Assembly (NCBI GenBank): GCA_963845425.1
Contig: CAWJSC010000010.1
Coordinates: 248,001 to 312,000 of the forward strand
Source: DATDAH01 sp963845425
Lineage (GTDB): Bacteria > Actinomycetota > Acidimicrobiia > Acidimicrobiales > DATDAH01
Reading direction: 5' to 3'
DNA length: 64,000 bases
Part shown: one piece after another, positions 40,897 to 49,434 of the stretch
Numbering within the stretch: position 1 is the first letter of the stretch
How the letters are laid out: each line of letters starts with the position of its first letter
Program-made: the position numbers and the translations under genes
The notes under the pieces: model-generated
What the model saw: the letters and a program-made list of their open reading frames with translations, nothing else
Told to the model about the DNA's origin: nothing
The model's database searches: none

Positions 40897-42087
40897 TCAG
40901 GAGCGTGACGCGACGGCTTCGGTCAACGACGCCCGTGCGTCCGCCACCAGCGACGGGTCCAGCCAGAGGTCGGCCACGGTCATGGCCATGGCCCGGGCTC
41001 CGTCGAGCACCGCCCGGTCACCCTCCTCGCCCCGGGCGAAGGCGGTGAACTCCGGCGTGTGGATGGAGACCCCGGTGGGCGCGACGGCCAGCATGGGGTG
41101 GATGGAGGGCACCACGTAGCTGACGTTGCCCATGTCGGTGCTGCCGACGACGTTGGTCGCCACCGACGGATCGGCCAGGTTCCGCCCGGTGCGTTCGGCG
41201 TTGGCGCTGAACAGGTCGACCAGCACCGGGTTGTCGATCATGTCGGCGTAGGCCGGGTCCTGCCACTCGTGGTCCATCGTGCAGCCGGCGGCCGTCGCCC
41301 CCGCCTCGAGGCAGGTCAGGACCCGCTCCTTGAGGCCCTGGAGCAGGCGGAGCGTCGGGGAGCGCACGTACCACTCCGCCGCCGCGTACTTGGGCACGAT
41401 GTTGGGCTTGTCGCCGGCGTCGGTGAAGATCCCGTGGATCCGCTCCGAGGGGCGGATGTGCTGGCGCAGGGCGGCCACGTTCATGTAGCCGAGCACGGCG
41501 GCGTCCAGGGCGTTGCGGCCCTTGTGCGGGAAGGCGGCGGCGTGGGCGGCCTGGCCGTGGTACCGGACGTGGACCTGCTGGATCGCAATGACGTTCATGG
41601 CCTTCAGGTCGCCGTCGGCGGGGTGGATCATCATCGCCGCATCGACGCCGTCGAGGAGGCCGCGTTCGGCCATGAAGACCTTGCCCCCGCCGCCCTCCTC
41701 CGCCGGTGAGCCGAGCACCACGACCCGGCCGCCCAGCTGCTCGGCCACGGTGGCGGCGGCCAGGCCGGCCCCGAGGCCCGCCGCCCCGATGACGTTGTGC
41801 CCGCACGCGTGGCCGATCTCGGGGAGGGCGTCATACTCGCAGAACACCCCGATGGTCGGCCCGTTGCCGCGGCCCGTCGAGGCCACGAACGCGGTGTCCA
41901 TGCCCCCGGCGCCCCGCTCGACGTCGAAGCCCTCGTCCTCCAGGACCCCCGCCAACAGGTCGTGGGCGTGGTGTTCCTCGTAACAGAGCTCGGGGTGCTC
42001 GTGGATGCTGTGGGAGATCTCCAACAGCACATCGGCTCGCTGGTCGACTTCCCGGGCCAGGCGATCCTTGACCGCGTCCGCGTCCAT
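40897..42087 (-). CDS. M20-family metallo-amidohydrolase
   Basis: This 396-residue protein is a complete M20D-type enzyme. Metal ligands are in GHACGHNVIGAAGL (HxCGH) and PAEEGGGGK (Glu-Glu), with a later His in SIHPMLAVAP. The dimerisation domain lies in the middle (QVHVRYHGQAAHAAAFP). Relatives cleave N-acyl amino acids or p-aminobenzoyl-glutamate; the motif pattern is closest to the AbgB / M20 domain-containing 2 group. It stands alone between thyX and the small gene at 42097. Confidence 0.9.
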   Translation of the reverse strand: MDADAVKDRLAREVDQRADVLLEISHSIHEHPELCYEEHHAHDLLAGVLEDEGFDVERGAGGMDTAFVASTGRGNGPTIGVFCEYDALPEIGHACGHNVIGAAGLGAGLAAATVAEQLGGRVVVLGSPAEEGGGGKVFMAERGLLDGVDAAMMIHPADGDLKAMNVIAIQQVHVRYHGQAAHAAAFPHKGRNALDAAVLGYMNVAALRQHIRPSERIHGIFTDAGDKPNIVPKYAAAEWYVRSPTLRLLQGLKERVLTCLEAGATAAGCTMDHEWQDPAYADMIDNPVLVDLFSANAERTGRNLADPSVATNVVGSTDMGNVSYVVPSIHPMLAVAPTGVSIHTPEFTAFARGEEGDRAVLDGARAMAMTVADLWLDPSLVADARASLTEAVASRS

Positions 42088-42096
42088 GGCCCCTGT

Positions 42097-42708
42097 CTAG
42101 ACGACGATGCGCAGTGCGTCAGGCTCGAGGCGGATGGAGAGCGCCTTTGCCGGGCCGAGGCGCTCACCGTCCAGCCAGACCCCGTGGCCCTTCGGCACGT
42201 CGTGCTGCACGGCGTCGGCCCGCGCGATGCGGATGCCGGGATGGGGCACGTGGGTGCCCAGGGGCAGACGCCGGCGGGCCTTCAGCCGGTCAGTCGCGGA
42301 CATCGTCACCTCGACGAGCTCCAGCTGACCGTCCCCGGGGTGGGCTCGGGGGGCGACGTCCCAGGGTCCCAGCCACTGGGCGTTGAAGGCACCGAAGAGC
42401 GGGCCGCGCAGCCAGCCCCGGCGGACCACGAGGTGGGCCACGAACCAGTGCAGGCGGCCGTCCACGAGCACCGAGCCGAGGTCGACGGTGAGCCGGGTGG
42501 CGGCCGCGGAGCGCAGGCGGGCCTCGTCGCCCCGGCCCCCCACCGTCCGGCACAGGTCGCCGGCGAGTAGGCCCAACGGCGGCACGTCGTCACCCGCGCG
42601 CCTCGCCGCGGTGACCACCGCCCGGGCCTCGGCATCGGTGCGCACGACGACGCCGTCGTCGGGCAGCGGCCCGACGCTCCCCCAGTCGCGACCCTTCTCG
42701 ACGCTCAT
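42097..42708 (-). CDS. Lipid-kinase-like C-terminal domain protein, unknown function
   Basis: This 203-residue protein resembles the C-terminal beta domain of diacylglycerol/NAD kinase-like proteins (VDLGSVLVDGRLHWFVAHLVV, then GVWLDGERLGPAKALSIRLEPDALRIVV). The N-terminal part could be a remnant of the nucleotide-binding lobe, but no GGDGT motif is present, so catalysis is unlikely. The ATG overlaps the stop of helY (ATGA), so it is translated with the helicase. Confidence 0.6.
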   Translation of the reverse strand: MSVEKGRDWGSVGPLPDDGVVVRTDAEARAVVTAARRAGDDVPPLGLLAGDLCRTVGGRGDEARLRSAAATRLTVDLGSVLVDGRLHWFVAHLVVRRGWLRGPLFGAFNAQWLGPWDVAPRAHPGDGQLELVEVTMSATDRLKARRRLPLGTHVPHPGIRIARADAVQHDVPKGHGVWLDGERLGPAKALSIRLEPDALRIVV

Positions 42709-45275
42709 GACTGACTCACCCCCGAGGAGGCGGCCACCACCCCCCGGTCCACCCGGCGGATGGCCGAGCGGGCGGTGTCCCGGGTGGTCGGGTCGGGGGC
42801 GACCTCGGCGATCTGGCGCAGCAGGTCGAGGAGCTGGCGGATCTGGCGTACGAAGTCGCCGCCCGAGAGCTCGTCGTCGCCGAGGACCTCGTCGAGGTGA
42901 TCACCCTTCGTCCACTCGTGGGCCAGGGAGACGAACCCCGGGTCCGGCTCCCGGGTGAGCCGCAGGGCGAGGGCGGCCTCCTCCTTGACGAGCCCGGCGG
43001 CCAGGTCCGCCAGCCGGTCCCACCGTTCCCGCAGCAGCACGTTCGGGAAGGTCGGTGCGGGAGCGGGCTCGGGGCTGCGGTGCTCGTAGGTGAAGCAGGA
43101 CAGGAGGGCGACCAGGCCAGGGCCGTCGAGTCCGTCGAGGAGGCCCTCGTCGAGGGCCTCGGCCACCAGCAGGTCGCTCTCGTGGTAGATCCGGGCCAGG
43201 CGGAGGCCGGACTCGGTGAGCGACCAGCCGTCGAGGATGCCCCGGCCCTGCAGGACCTGCAGGACCCGGTCGAACTGCCGGGCCAGCGATGCCGTGTCCT
43301 GGCCCAGGCGCTTCTCGTGGGCGTCGATCTCCTGGCGCAGCCGGCGGGCCCGGCGAGCCGACCGGAGGTGCTTGCGCACGTCAGGGCACCCCGCGACGGG
43401 GTGCTCGTCGGGGTCGATCTGCTCGCGGGTCGACGGGCTGGGGCGGCGGGTCTTGGTCCGGTCCAGTCGCCGGGCCACCTCGTTCCGGAACTTCTGGTTG
43501 TTGGGTCGGTAGGGCTCGGGCAGCTCGAGGCGGCCGAGGGGCACGGGTGGGGCCGTCACGGTCTGAGAGCCGAAGGTCAGGACACGACCGGACCGGTTGA
43601 TGGCGCGCACCCGCACGTGACCCTGGGCCCGGTGGGCCACTGACAGGACGGCGACCCGCTCGTGGCCGTCCTTCATCGGCGCGTCGACGACGTCGCCGGG
43701 GCTGAGCTCGCTCAGGCGCTCCTCGATGACTCGTTGCGGCGGGAGCTCCCGTCGGACCTGGCCGGCGTCGACCAGCGCCAGGTACTCGCCGACGTCGCCC
43801 CGGTCGCACGCGGCGGCCTCCTCGACGTCGGCCAGTTCCTGGCGGCGGCCGTCGATGCCCCGCTCGGCCCGCACCAGGGCGCGGTCGGACTGGAACTGGG
43901 CGAAGGAGAGGGCGAGTAGCCGGTGGGCGGTGTCGGGGTCGTGGCGGCGCACCAGGTTGGCCGCCATGTTGTAGGTGGGGCGGAACGCGGAGCGGAGCTC
44001 GAAGCGGCGGCTGGCCGCGAGGGTGGCGACGTCGGCGAAGGCCACGAACGGCGACCAGAGGACGATCGCGGTGCCGTGGTCGTCAATGCCCCGCCGCCCG
44101 GCCCGGCCGGTGAGCTGGGTGTACTGCGACGGGGTCAGCCGCTCGTGGCGCTCACCGGTGAACTTGCTGAGGCTGGAGATCACCACCGACCGGGCGGGCA
44201 TGTTGATCCCGAGAGCGAGCGTCTCGGTGGCGAACACGACCTTGACCAGGCCCTCCACGAAGCAGGCTTCGACGGCCTCCTTGAAGGGCGGCACCATGCC
44301 GGCGTGATGGGCGGCGATCCCGGATCGGAGGCCGTCGCACCACTCGGCGAACTGCAGCGCGGTCAGGTCGCGGTCCGACAGCTCCGACACATGGTCGTCG
44401 ATGAGGTCGTCGATGCGGGCCCGCTCTTCGGGGGTGGTGAGCGCCGGTCCGGCCCGGGCCACCTGGCGGGCCGCGTCGTCACAGCCGGCCCGGCTGAAGA
44501 CGAAGAAGATGGCGGGCAGGAGACCATCGTCGTCGAGGCGATCGACCAGGTCCGCCCGTTCGGGGGTGAACCAGCGGTGCCGGGTGCGGCCGCCCGGGCC
44601 GCCGCGACCGCGGACCCGTTGGGAGTCGAACGCCGGGCCCTCGGGGTTCGGCCGGTCGGCGATCAGGGTCGGGATGAGGCGCAGGGTGTCCTCGACCCCG
44701 TCGGCCACGGCGTAGAGGTGCTCGAGCTCGACGGGTCGGTGGTGCTCGATGACCGTCGCCGTGGGGCCCCGCACCTCGGTGAGCCAGGCCGCCAGTTCCT
44801 CCGCGTTCGACACCGTGGCCGACAGGCAGACGAGGCGCACGTGGGCGGGGACGTGGATGATCACCTCTTCCCACACGGGGCCCCGGTAGGCGTCCTGGAG
44901 GTAGTGGACCTCGTCGAGCACGACGAAGCGCAGGTCCTCGAGATCCCGGCCGGCGTAGATCATGTTGCGGAGGACCTCGGTGGTCATCACGACCACCCGG
45001 GCGTCTCCGTTGATGCTGTTGTCGCCGGTGAGCAGGCCCACCCGGTCGGGGCCGTGGCGCCGCACCAGGTCGCCGTACTTCTGGTTCGACAGGGCCTTGA
45101 CCGGTGTCGTGTAGAAGACCCGGCCGTCGTCCTCGGTCAGCACCCGGTCGACGGCATGCTCGGCCACCACGGTCTTGCCGGCCCCGGTCGGAGCGGCGAC
45201 CAGCACCGACTCCCCCCGGTCGATGGCGGCGATCGCCTGCTGCTGGAACGGGTCGAGGGTGAAGGCCCCGGTCAC
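42705..45275 (-). CDS. helY: Ski2/Mtr4-type DEAD-box helicase (HelY)
   Basis: The protein has 856 residues from the GTG that overlaps the tatC stop; the longer frame in front is tatC in another frame. Walker A APTGAGKT (28-35), motif II DEVH (121-124), motif III LSATVSN, and motif VI QLTGRAGRRGID are all present. The C-terminal third has the DSHCT-like helical domain of the Ski2 group. It is expected to unwind structured RNA in RNA turnover. The order helY-tatC-tatA/B downstream of pafABC is the same as in mycobacteria (Rv2092c-Rv2097c). Confidence 0.93.
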   Translation of the reverse strand: MTGAFTLDPFQQQAIAAIDRGESVLVAAPTGAGKTVVAEHAVDRVLTEDDGRVFYTTPVKALSNQKYGDLVRRHGPDRVGLLTGDNSINGDARVVVMTTEVLRNMIYAGRDLEDLRFVVLDEVHYLQDAYRGPVWEEVIIHVPAHVRLVCLSATVSNAEELAAWLTEVRGPTATVIEHHRPVELEHLYAVADGVEDTLRLIPTLIADRPNPEGPAFDSQRVRGRGGPGGRTRHRWFTPERADLVDRLDDDGLLPAIFFVFSRAGCDDAARQVARAGPALTTPEERARIDDLIDDHVSELSDRDLTALQFAEWCDGLRSGIAAHHAGMVPPFKEAVEACFVEGLVKVVFATETLALGINMPARSVVISSLSKFTGERHERLTPSQYTQLTGRAGRRGIDDHGTAIVLWSPFVAFADVATLAASRRFELRSAFRPTYNMAANLVRRHDPDTAHRLLALSFAQFQSDRALVRAERGIDGRRQELADVEEAAACDRGDVGEYLALVDAGQVRRELPPQRVIEERLSELSPGDVVDAPMKDGHERVAVLSVAHRAQGHVRVRAINRSGRVLTFGSQTVTAPPVPLGRLELPEPYRPNNQKFRNEVARRLDRTKTRRPSPSTREQIDPDEHPVAGCPDVRKHLRSARRARRLRQEIDAHEKRLGQDTASLARQFDRVLQVLQGRGILDGWSLTESGLRLARIYHESDLLVAEALDEGLLDGLDGPGLVALLSCFTYEHRSPEPAPAPTFPNVLLRERWDRLADLAAGLVKEEAALALRLTREPDPGFVSLAHEWTKGDHLDEVLGDDELSGGDFVRQIRQLLDLLRQIAEVAPDPTTRDTARSAIRRVDRGVVAASSGVSQS

Positions 45276-46039
45276 GGGTCGGTGGTGGCGGCGACCCGTC
45301 GACGGGTGATGATCCGCCCGATCAGGATCGACAGCTCGTAGAAGAGGTACATGGGGACCGACAGCACGGCGAGGCTGATCGGGTCTCCGCTGGGGGTGAT
45401 GACGGCGACGAGCACGACGATGCCGATCAGGGCGTACCGCCGCCAGGAGGCCAGGGTCTTGTAGCTGACCAGTCCCGCCAACTGGAGGAACACCAGGATG
45501 ATCGGGAACTCGAAGCCGAGACCGAAGGCCAGCATCATGTAGACGATCAGCTGGATGTACTTGTCGGGGGTGTAGAAGGCCTCGATGTCCTCCCCACCGA
45601 TGGAGATGAGGAACGCCAGTGCCCGAGGCAGCGTCCAGTAGGCGAGGCTGGCGCCCATCACGAAGAGGGCCACCCCGGAGGCGACGAAGGGGACGGCGTA
45701 GCGTCGCTCCTTCGGGTACAGGCCCGGCGTGATGAAGCGCCAGAGCTGCCAGAGGATGATCGGCGTGGCCAGCGCGACGCCGCCGTAGCCGGACACCTTG
45801 AAGCGGGTGGCCAGGCCCTGCAACGGGTCCGTCAGGATGAGGACGGCGTCGGGGTCGGCCTCGTCGAGCGGCGCCTTCAGGAACTCCAGCACCTGGTCGT
45901 AGAAGATCCACACGATGACCGCCCCGACGGCGACGGCCAGGACGACCTTGATGAGGCGGCTGCGGAGCTCGTTGAGGTGTTCGACCAGCGACATGTGGCC
46001 GCCGTCGATCGTCGCCTCGCCCTGGTCGGCGTCGCTCAC
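45272..46039 (-). CDS. tatC: Twin-arginine translocase subunit TatC
   Basis: This 255-residue protein has six membrane helices, the TatC layout. The N-terminal MSLVEHLNELRSRLIK is the conserved cytosolic start that receives the twin-arginine signal. ALAFLISIGGEDIEAFYTPD and FGLGFEFPIILVFLQ are family blocks. It forms the receptor of the Tat pathway that exports folded proteins such as the PhoX-like product at 59219. It overlaps helY downstream by four bases. Confidence 0.96.
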   Translation of the reverse strand: MSDADQGEATIDGGHMSLVEHLNELRSRLIKVVLAVAVGAVIVWIFYDQVLEFLKAPLDEADPDAVLILTDPLQGLATRFKVSGYGGVALATPIILWQLWRFITPGLYPKERRYAVPFVASGVALFVMGASLAYWTLPRALAFLISIGGEDIEAFYTPDKYIQLIVYMMLAFGLGFEFPIILVFLQLAGLVSYKTLASWRRYALIGIVVLVAVITPSGDPISLAVLSVPMYLFYELSILIGRIITRRRVAATTDP

Positions 46040-46052
46040 GGTCGGGGCGCCG

Positions 46053-46358
46053 TCAGGCCGACTCGTCGGCGGGACCGTCCGCGGGGGTGGTGCTCGCGGC
46101 GTCCTCCTCGAGTGGGGTGGCGGCCGGGGACACGTCCTCGGGGCCGCCGGGTGACTGCGGCTTCGTCCGGGGCTGGGTCGCCGTCTCCTCGGCTTCGAGG
46201 GCGCTGGACAGCTCGCGCTGGAACCCGGTGGATACCTTGCGGATCTCGGCCATGACCTGGCCGACCTGGCGGGCGGCTTTGGGGAGTTGAGCCGGGCCGA
46301 GCACGATCAACGCCACCAGGAGGATGACGAGCACCTCGGGCCCGCCGACGTTGAACAT
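46053..46358 (-). CDS. tatB: Tat translocase small subunit (TatA/TatB family, TatB-like)
   Basis: The protein has 101 residues from the ATG at 46358, which lies seven bases after a TAGGAT -10 box; the frame is open 14 codons further but those would lie across the promoter. One membrane helix (MFNVGGPEVLVILLVALIVL) is followed by the hinge GPAQLPKAARQVG, an amphipathic helix and a Pro/Ala/Glu-rich tail. The GPxxLP hinge is nearer to TatB than to TatA. Upstream of tatC, as usual. No second TatA gene is in the window. Confidence 0.88.
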   Translation of the reverse strand: MFNVGGPEVLVILLVALIVLGPAQLPKAARQVGQVMAEIRKVSTGFQRELSSALEAEETATQPRTKPQSPGGPEDVSPAATPLEEDAASTTPADGPADESA

Positions 46359-46365
46359 CGCGTCG

Positions 46366-46371
46366 ATCCTA
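46366..46371 (-). promoter_or_regulatory. -10 box of the tatB-tatC-helY operon
   Basis: TAGGAT on the minus strand ends seven bases before the ATG at 46358; predicted leader of about one base. Confidence 0.45.
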
Positions 46372-46572
46372 CCGGTGGACCTGCTCCCGCCCCGTGGCAC
46401 CGTGGGGGGCGCCGGGCCTCCGGACCCGACGGGCCCGTTCAGCCAGCGGACCGAGTTCGTCGACCTCGGTCTGCAGGTCGGCGCGCTCCCGCCCCAGAGC
46501 CGTCGTGGCCCGCCAGAGCGCCAAGGTCAGGGCCAGGGTCACCAGTGGGAAGAGCAGCCAGAGCCAGACCAT
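46369..46572 (-). CDS. Small membrane protein
   Basis: This 67-residue protein has one N-terminal membrane helix (WLWLLFPLVTLALTLALW) and a charged helix after it (RERADLQTEVDEL). It sits immediately in front of the tatB promoter on the same strand. The design resembles small coiled-coil membrane proteins of cell division, but no family can be named. ATG start. Confidence 0.5.
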   Translation of the reverse strand: MVWLWLLFPLVTLALTLALWRATTALGRERADLQTEVDELGPLAERARRVRRPGAPHGATGREQVHR

Positions 46573-46599
46573 CGAGCCCAGTCTGGCCGAGGGTGGGCG

Positions 46600-46935
46600 T
46601 CAGGCGTCGTTGTCCTGGGCGAGGTTCTCGAACCAGCTGTCGTCGCGGTGCAGCAGGTCGTGGAAGTCGAGGAGGTCGTCGTGGGTGATCGGTCCCTCGA
46701 AGTACGGCCGCTCGTCGATCTCGGCCGGCACGTCCCCGGCGGCCAGGGCCACCCCGCTGGCCAGGAGGAGGTCGATGGTACGGGTCTCGGCCGCCTTGAC
46801 GACCGTGACCGCACAACCGGGGCACGAGAAGGCGTAGGTGCCGGAGCCGTCCGGCGCGCTCACCCGCACCTGGACGTCGTGGGTCGTGAACTCCACGTCC
46901 CCGCAGTCCGGGCAACTCGCCCTGATCGTCGCCAT
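46600..46935 (-). CDS. Zinc-ribbon protein, unknown function
   Basis: This 111-residue protein has CPDC (8-11) and CPGC (38-41), two pairs in zinc-ribbon spacing. The strand between them (FTTHDVQVRVSA) fits a rubredoxin-like knuckle. The C-terminal 50 residues are acidic and end DSWFENLAQDNDA. Similar small proteins occur widely in actinobacteria without known role. Divergent from the glycerophosphodiesterase gene. Confidence 0.65.
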   Translation of the reverse strand: MATIRASCPDCGDVEFTTHDVQVRVSAPDGSGTYAFSCPGCAVTVVKAAETRTIDLLLASGVALAAGDVPAEIDERPYFEGPITHDDLLDFHDLLHRDDSWFENLAQDNDA

Positions 46936-47029
46936 GTCTCGCTCCCACTCCGATCGGTGCTTCCTCCAGCACGGGAGCCATCGGCAGGGGGGTGAGTGGC
47001 CTTGAGCGAGCGGGGCGAGAATGGGCCAT

Positions 47030-47752
47030 ATGGCCCGTCACCCCCGGATCCTCGAGATCCCCATCGGTTTCGCCCATCGCGGCGCACGCGCCCTGGCCCC
47101 CGACAACACGCTGGACGCCTTCCGCCTCGCGGTGGAGATGGGCGCCACGGGCCTGGAATCCGATGTCTGGATCAGCGACGACGGCCACGCCGTTCTGGAC
47201 CACGACGGCATCGTCGGCGGGTGGCTGCGCCGGCGGCCGATCGGCACCGTCCTGCGCCACCGCCTACCCGAGCACGTCCCGACTCTGGACGAGCTCTACG
47301 CCACGTGCGGGACGGATCGGCCGGTCAGCCTGGACGTCAAGGACCCTGCCGCACTGGGCGCGGTCCTGGCCGCGGCCGACGCCGCCGGCGCCCGGGACCG
47401 GCTTTGGCTCTGTCATCCCGACATCGACCAGGTGGCGGACTGGCGGGAGGACACCGAGGGGGTCCGCCTCGTGGCGTCGACCAAGCTCCGGGCGTTCAAG
47501 GACGGCCCGGAGCGGGGCGCGGCGGAGCTGTCCCGGCTCGGGATCGACGCGGTGAACCTGCACTACTCAGAGTGGACAGGGGGCCTGACCACGTTGTTCC
47601 ACCGGTTCGGTGTGGTGTGCTTCGGCTGGGACGCCCAACTCCCCCGTCACCTGGCCGAGCTGCTGGACATGGGCATCGACGGCGTCTTCAGCGACCACGT
47701 CGACCGCATGATGGAGGCCATCACCGTGGAGCTCGACGGCTCCAAGGCGTAG
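47030..47752 (+). CDS. Glycerophosphodiester phosphodiesterase
   Basis: The protein has 240 residues from the second ATG (47030), chosen because a GAGAAT -10-like box ends seven bases before it; an ATG three codons earlier is possible. The GDPD barrel starts with FAHRGARALAPDNTLDAF (first catalytic His-Arg), then GLESDVWISDDGHAVLDHD (metal-binding Glu, Asp and second His). It hydrolyses glycerophosphodiesters to glycerol-3-phosphate and an alcohol. There is no signal peptide, so it acts inside the cell. Confidence 0.9.
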   Translation: MARHPRILEIPIGFAHRGARALAPDNTLDAFRLAVEMGATGLESDVWISDDGHAVLDHDGIVGGWLRRRPIGTVLRHRLPEHVPTLDELYATCGTDRPVSLDVKDPAALGAVLAAADAAGARDRLWLCHPDIDQVADWREDTEGVRLVASTKLRAFKDGPERGAAELSRLGIDAVNLHYSEWTGGLTTLFHRFGVVCFGWDAQLPRHLAELLDMGIDGVFSDHVDRMMEAITVELDGSKA

Positions 47753-47842
47753 TGAGGCTGCGCAGTCGGAGCGGAGCAGCAGCCGAGGACGTTCCACGAC
47801 GGCGACGCCGGACTTGCTGAGCGCAGCGAAGCCAGTCGAGTG

Positions 47843-48475
47843 TTAGAGGAAGCCCAGGTTGGTCAGGGGCCAGACCCGCACGAACGCACGGCCGACGATG
47901 TGGTCCTCGTCGACAGGGCCGAAGGAGCGGCTGTCCCGGGAGTCACCCCGGTTGTCGCCCATGACCCAGACGCAGCCCTCGGGGATGGTGGTGGGCTCGA
48001 AGTCGCTGGTGGTCACGCCCTCGTCGAGGTAGGGCTCGACCAGGATGCGGTCGTTGACGAGGAGCTGGCCGTCGCGGCCCTCGACGACGTCGCCGGGCAG
48101 GCCGATGACCCGCTTGATGAGGTCCTTGATGCCGCCCTCGGCGGCGCTGGCGGCGGCCTGGTTGACCGGCTGGCCGCAGTCCCCTTCGCCCTCGGCGGCC
48201 TCGAAGACGACCAGATCGCCCCGGTTGACGTCGTGGACCCGGTAGCTGAGCTTGTTCACCAGCACCCGGTCGCCGATCTCCAGGGTGGTCTCCATGGAAC
48301 CGGAGGGGATGTAGAAGGCCTGGATCAGGAACGTCTTGATGACCAGGGCCACGATCAGGGCGCCGCCGATGACGGCGATCCACTCGATGACCGATCGGGT
48401 CGTCGAGCGGGGGTGGGCCTCGGCCGGCTCGGCGTCGGGCGCGTGCGGCTCCTGAGCCGTGTCGGGGGAGGTCAC
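47843..48475 (-). CDS. lepB: Signal peptidase I
   Basis: The protein has 210 residues from the GTG at 48475. One membrane helix (about 29-50) is followed by the catalytic serine in YIPSGSMETTL (Ser60) and the catalytic lysine in IKRVIGLPGDVVEG. The last box GDNRGDSRDSRSFGPVD is also canonical. It removes signal peptides of exported proteins outside the membrane. A TAGCCT -10 box is eight bases upstream. It is convergent with the glycerophosphodiesterase gene; the 90 bases between hold nothing clear. Confidence 0.95.
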   Translation of the reverse strand: MTSPDTAQEPHAPDAEPAEAHPRSTTRSVIEWIAVIGGALIVALVIKTFLIQAFYIPSGSMETTLEIGDRVLVNKLSYRVHDVNRGDLVVFEAAEGEGDCGQPVNQAAASAAEGGIKDLIKRVIGLPGDVVEGRDGQLLVNDRILVEPYLDEGVTTSDFEPTTIPEGCVWVMGDNRGDSRDSRSFGPVDEDHIVGRAFVRVWPLTNLGFL

Positions 48476-48483
48476 CGCGGGCG

Positions 48484-48489
48484 AGGCTA
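48484..48489 (-). promoter_or_regulatory. -10 box of lepB
   Basis: TAGCCT on the minus strand ends eight bases before the GTG at 48475; it lies in the last codons of pafC. Confidence 0.35.
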
Positions 48490-49434
48490 CCGGCGGTACC
48501 GGGCCAGGACGCGGCGCGCGGCGTCGGTCCCGGCGGTGCCCGACAGGTCGCCGTTGAGGGCCACGACCTCGGCCGCGGCGCCCAACCGGACGAGGAGCTG
48601 CTCGAGCCAACGGGTGCTGGCGACGGGCAGCACGACCCGGAGTCGACCGTCCTCTCGCTCCTCCACGGACTCGTGGGGGTAGTAGTCCACCACCCAGGCG
48701 GCTTCGAGGTCCAGGTCGAGGGTCACGGCGGCGTCGGTCTCGGTCGAGCTGAACGTGGCGACCTCTCCCGACTCGGGCGTGGTCGAGACGGCGTCGTCGA
48801 GGACGTCGGCTCCGGCGATGCGGTCCACGCGGAACACCCGGGGGCCCTGGGCCCGGTGGCACCAGCCGGCGAGGTACCAGCTCCCGCCCTCAGCCCAGAT
48901 GCGGTGAGGGTCGACGTCGCGGCTGCTGCGCTCGTCGCTGCCGTAGGAGTAGTAGTCCAGCCGGACCCGGCGACCGGCCTCGACGGCCGCCCTCAGGCGG
49001 TCGAGCGTCTCGCTGCCGGCTTCGCCGAGGTGCACGGCCATCGCCTCGGCCGGGTCGACCTGGAGGGCGGTGGCCAGCTTGGCCAGGCCCCGCGCCAGTG
49101 GCCCCTCCGGATCGGTGCCGGGCACCGACACGAGGCTCTGGCCGGCGGTGACCAGGGCCAGGGCCTGAGGGTTCGTCAGGCGCAGGGGGCGGGTGAAGTA
49201 GCTACCGAGGTTGACCGACACCCGGTCGCCGTCGAACTCCACGTCGATCAGCTGGTCGGGCGTGTACGGGGGGACACCCACCAGCCAGACCACAGCGAGG
49301 TCGTCCTCCAACTGCTTCGGGCTGATGCCGAAGCGCTCGCTGATCTCCTGGATGGTGCTGCCGGGGTGGGCGGCCAGCCACGGCAGGAGGGCCAGGAGGC
49401 GCTTCAGGCGCTCGCCGGCGGACGGACGGCTCAC
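48487..49434 (-). CDS. pafC: WYL-domain regulator PafC
   Basis: This 315-residue protein has an N-terminal winged helix (RLKRLLALLPWLAAHPGS, then SERFGISPKQLEDDL) and a WYL domain (SWYLAGWCHRAQGPRVFRVD) with a C-terminal extension. PafB and PafC form a heterodimer that activates the LexA-independent DNA damage response in mycobacteria, probably sensing single-stranded DNA. The GTG overlaps the pafB stop by four bases. Confidence 0.92.
   Translation of the reverse strand: MSRPSAGERLKRLLALLPWLAAHPGSTIQEISERFGISPKQLEDDLAVVWLVGVPPYTPDQLIDVEFDGDRVSVNLGSYFTRPLRLTNPQALALVTAGQSLVSVPGTDPEGPLARGLAKLATALQVDPAEAMAVHLGEAGSETLDRLRAAVEAGRRVRLDYYSYGSDERSSRDVDPHRIWAEGGSWYLAGWCHRAQGPRVFRVDRIAGADVLDDAVSTTPESGEVATFSSTETDAAVTLDLDLEAAWVVDYYPHESVEEREDGRLRVVLPVASTRWLEQLLVRLGAAAEVVALNGDLSGTAGTDAARRVLARYRR

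Noticed and set aside
47753..47842. Possible terminator or small RNA between the glycerophosphodiesterase and lepB genes
   Set aside because: No strong hairpin or conserved motif could be drawn in these 90 bases.
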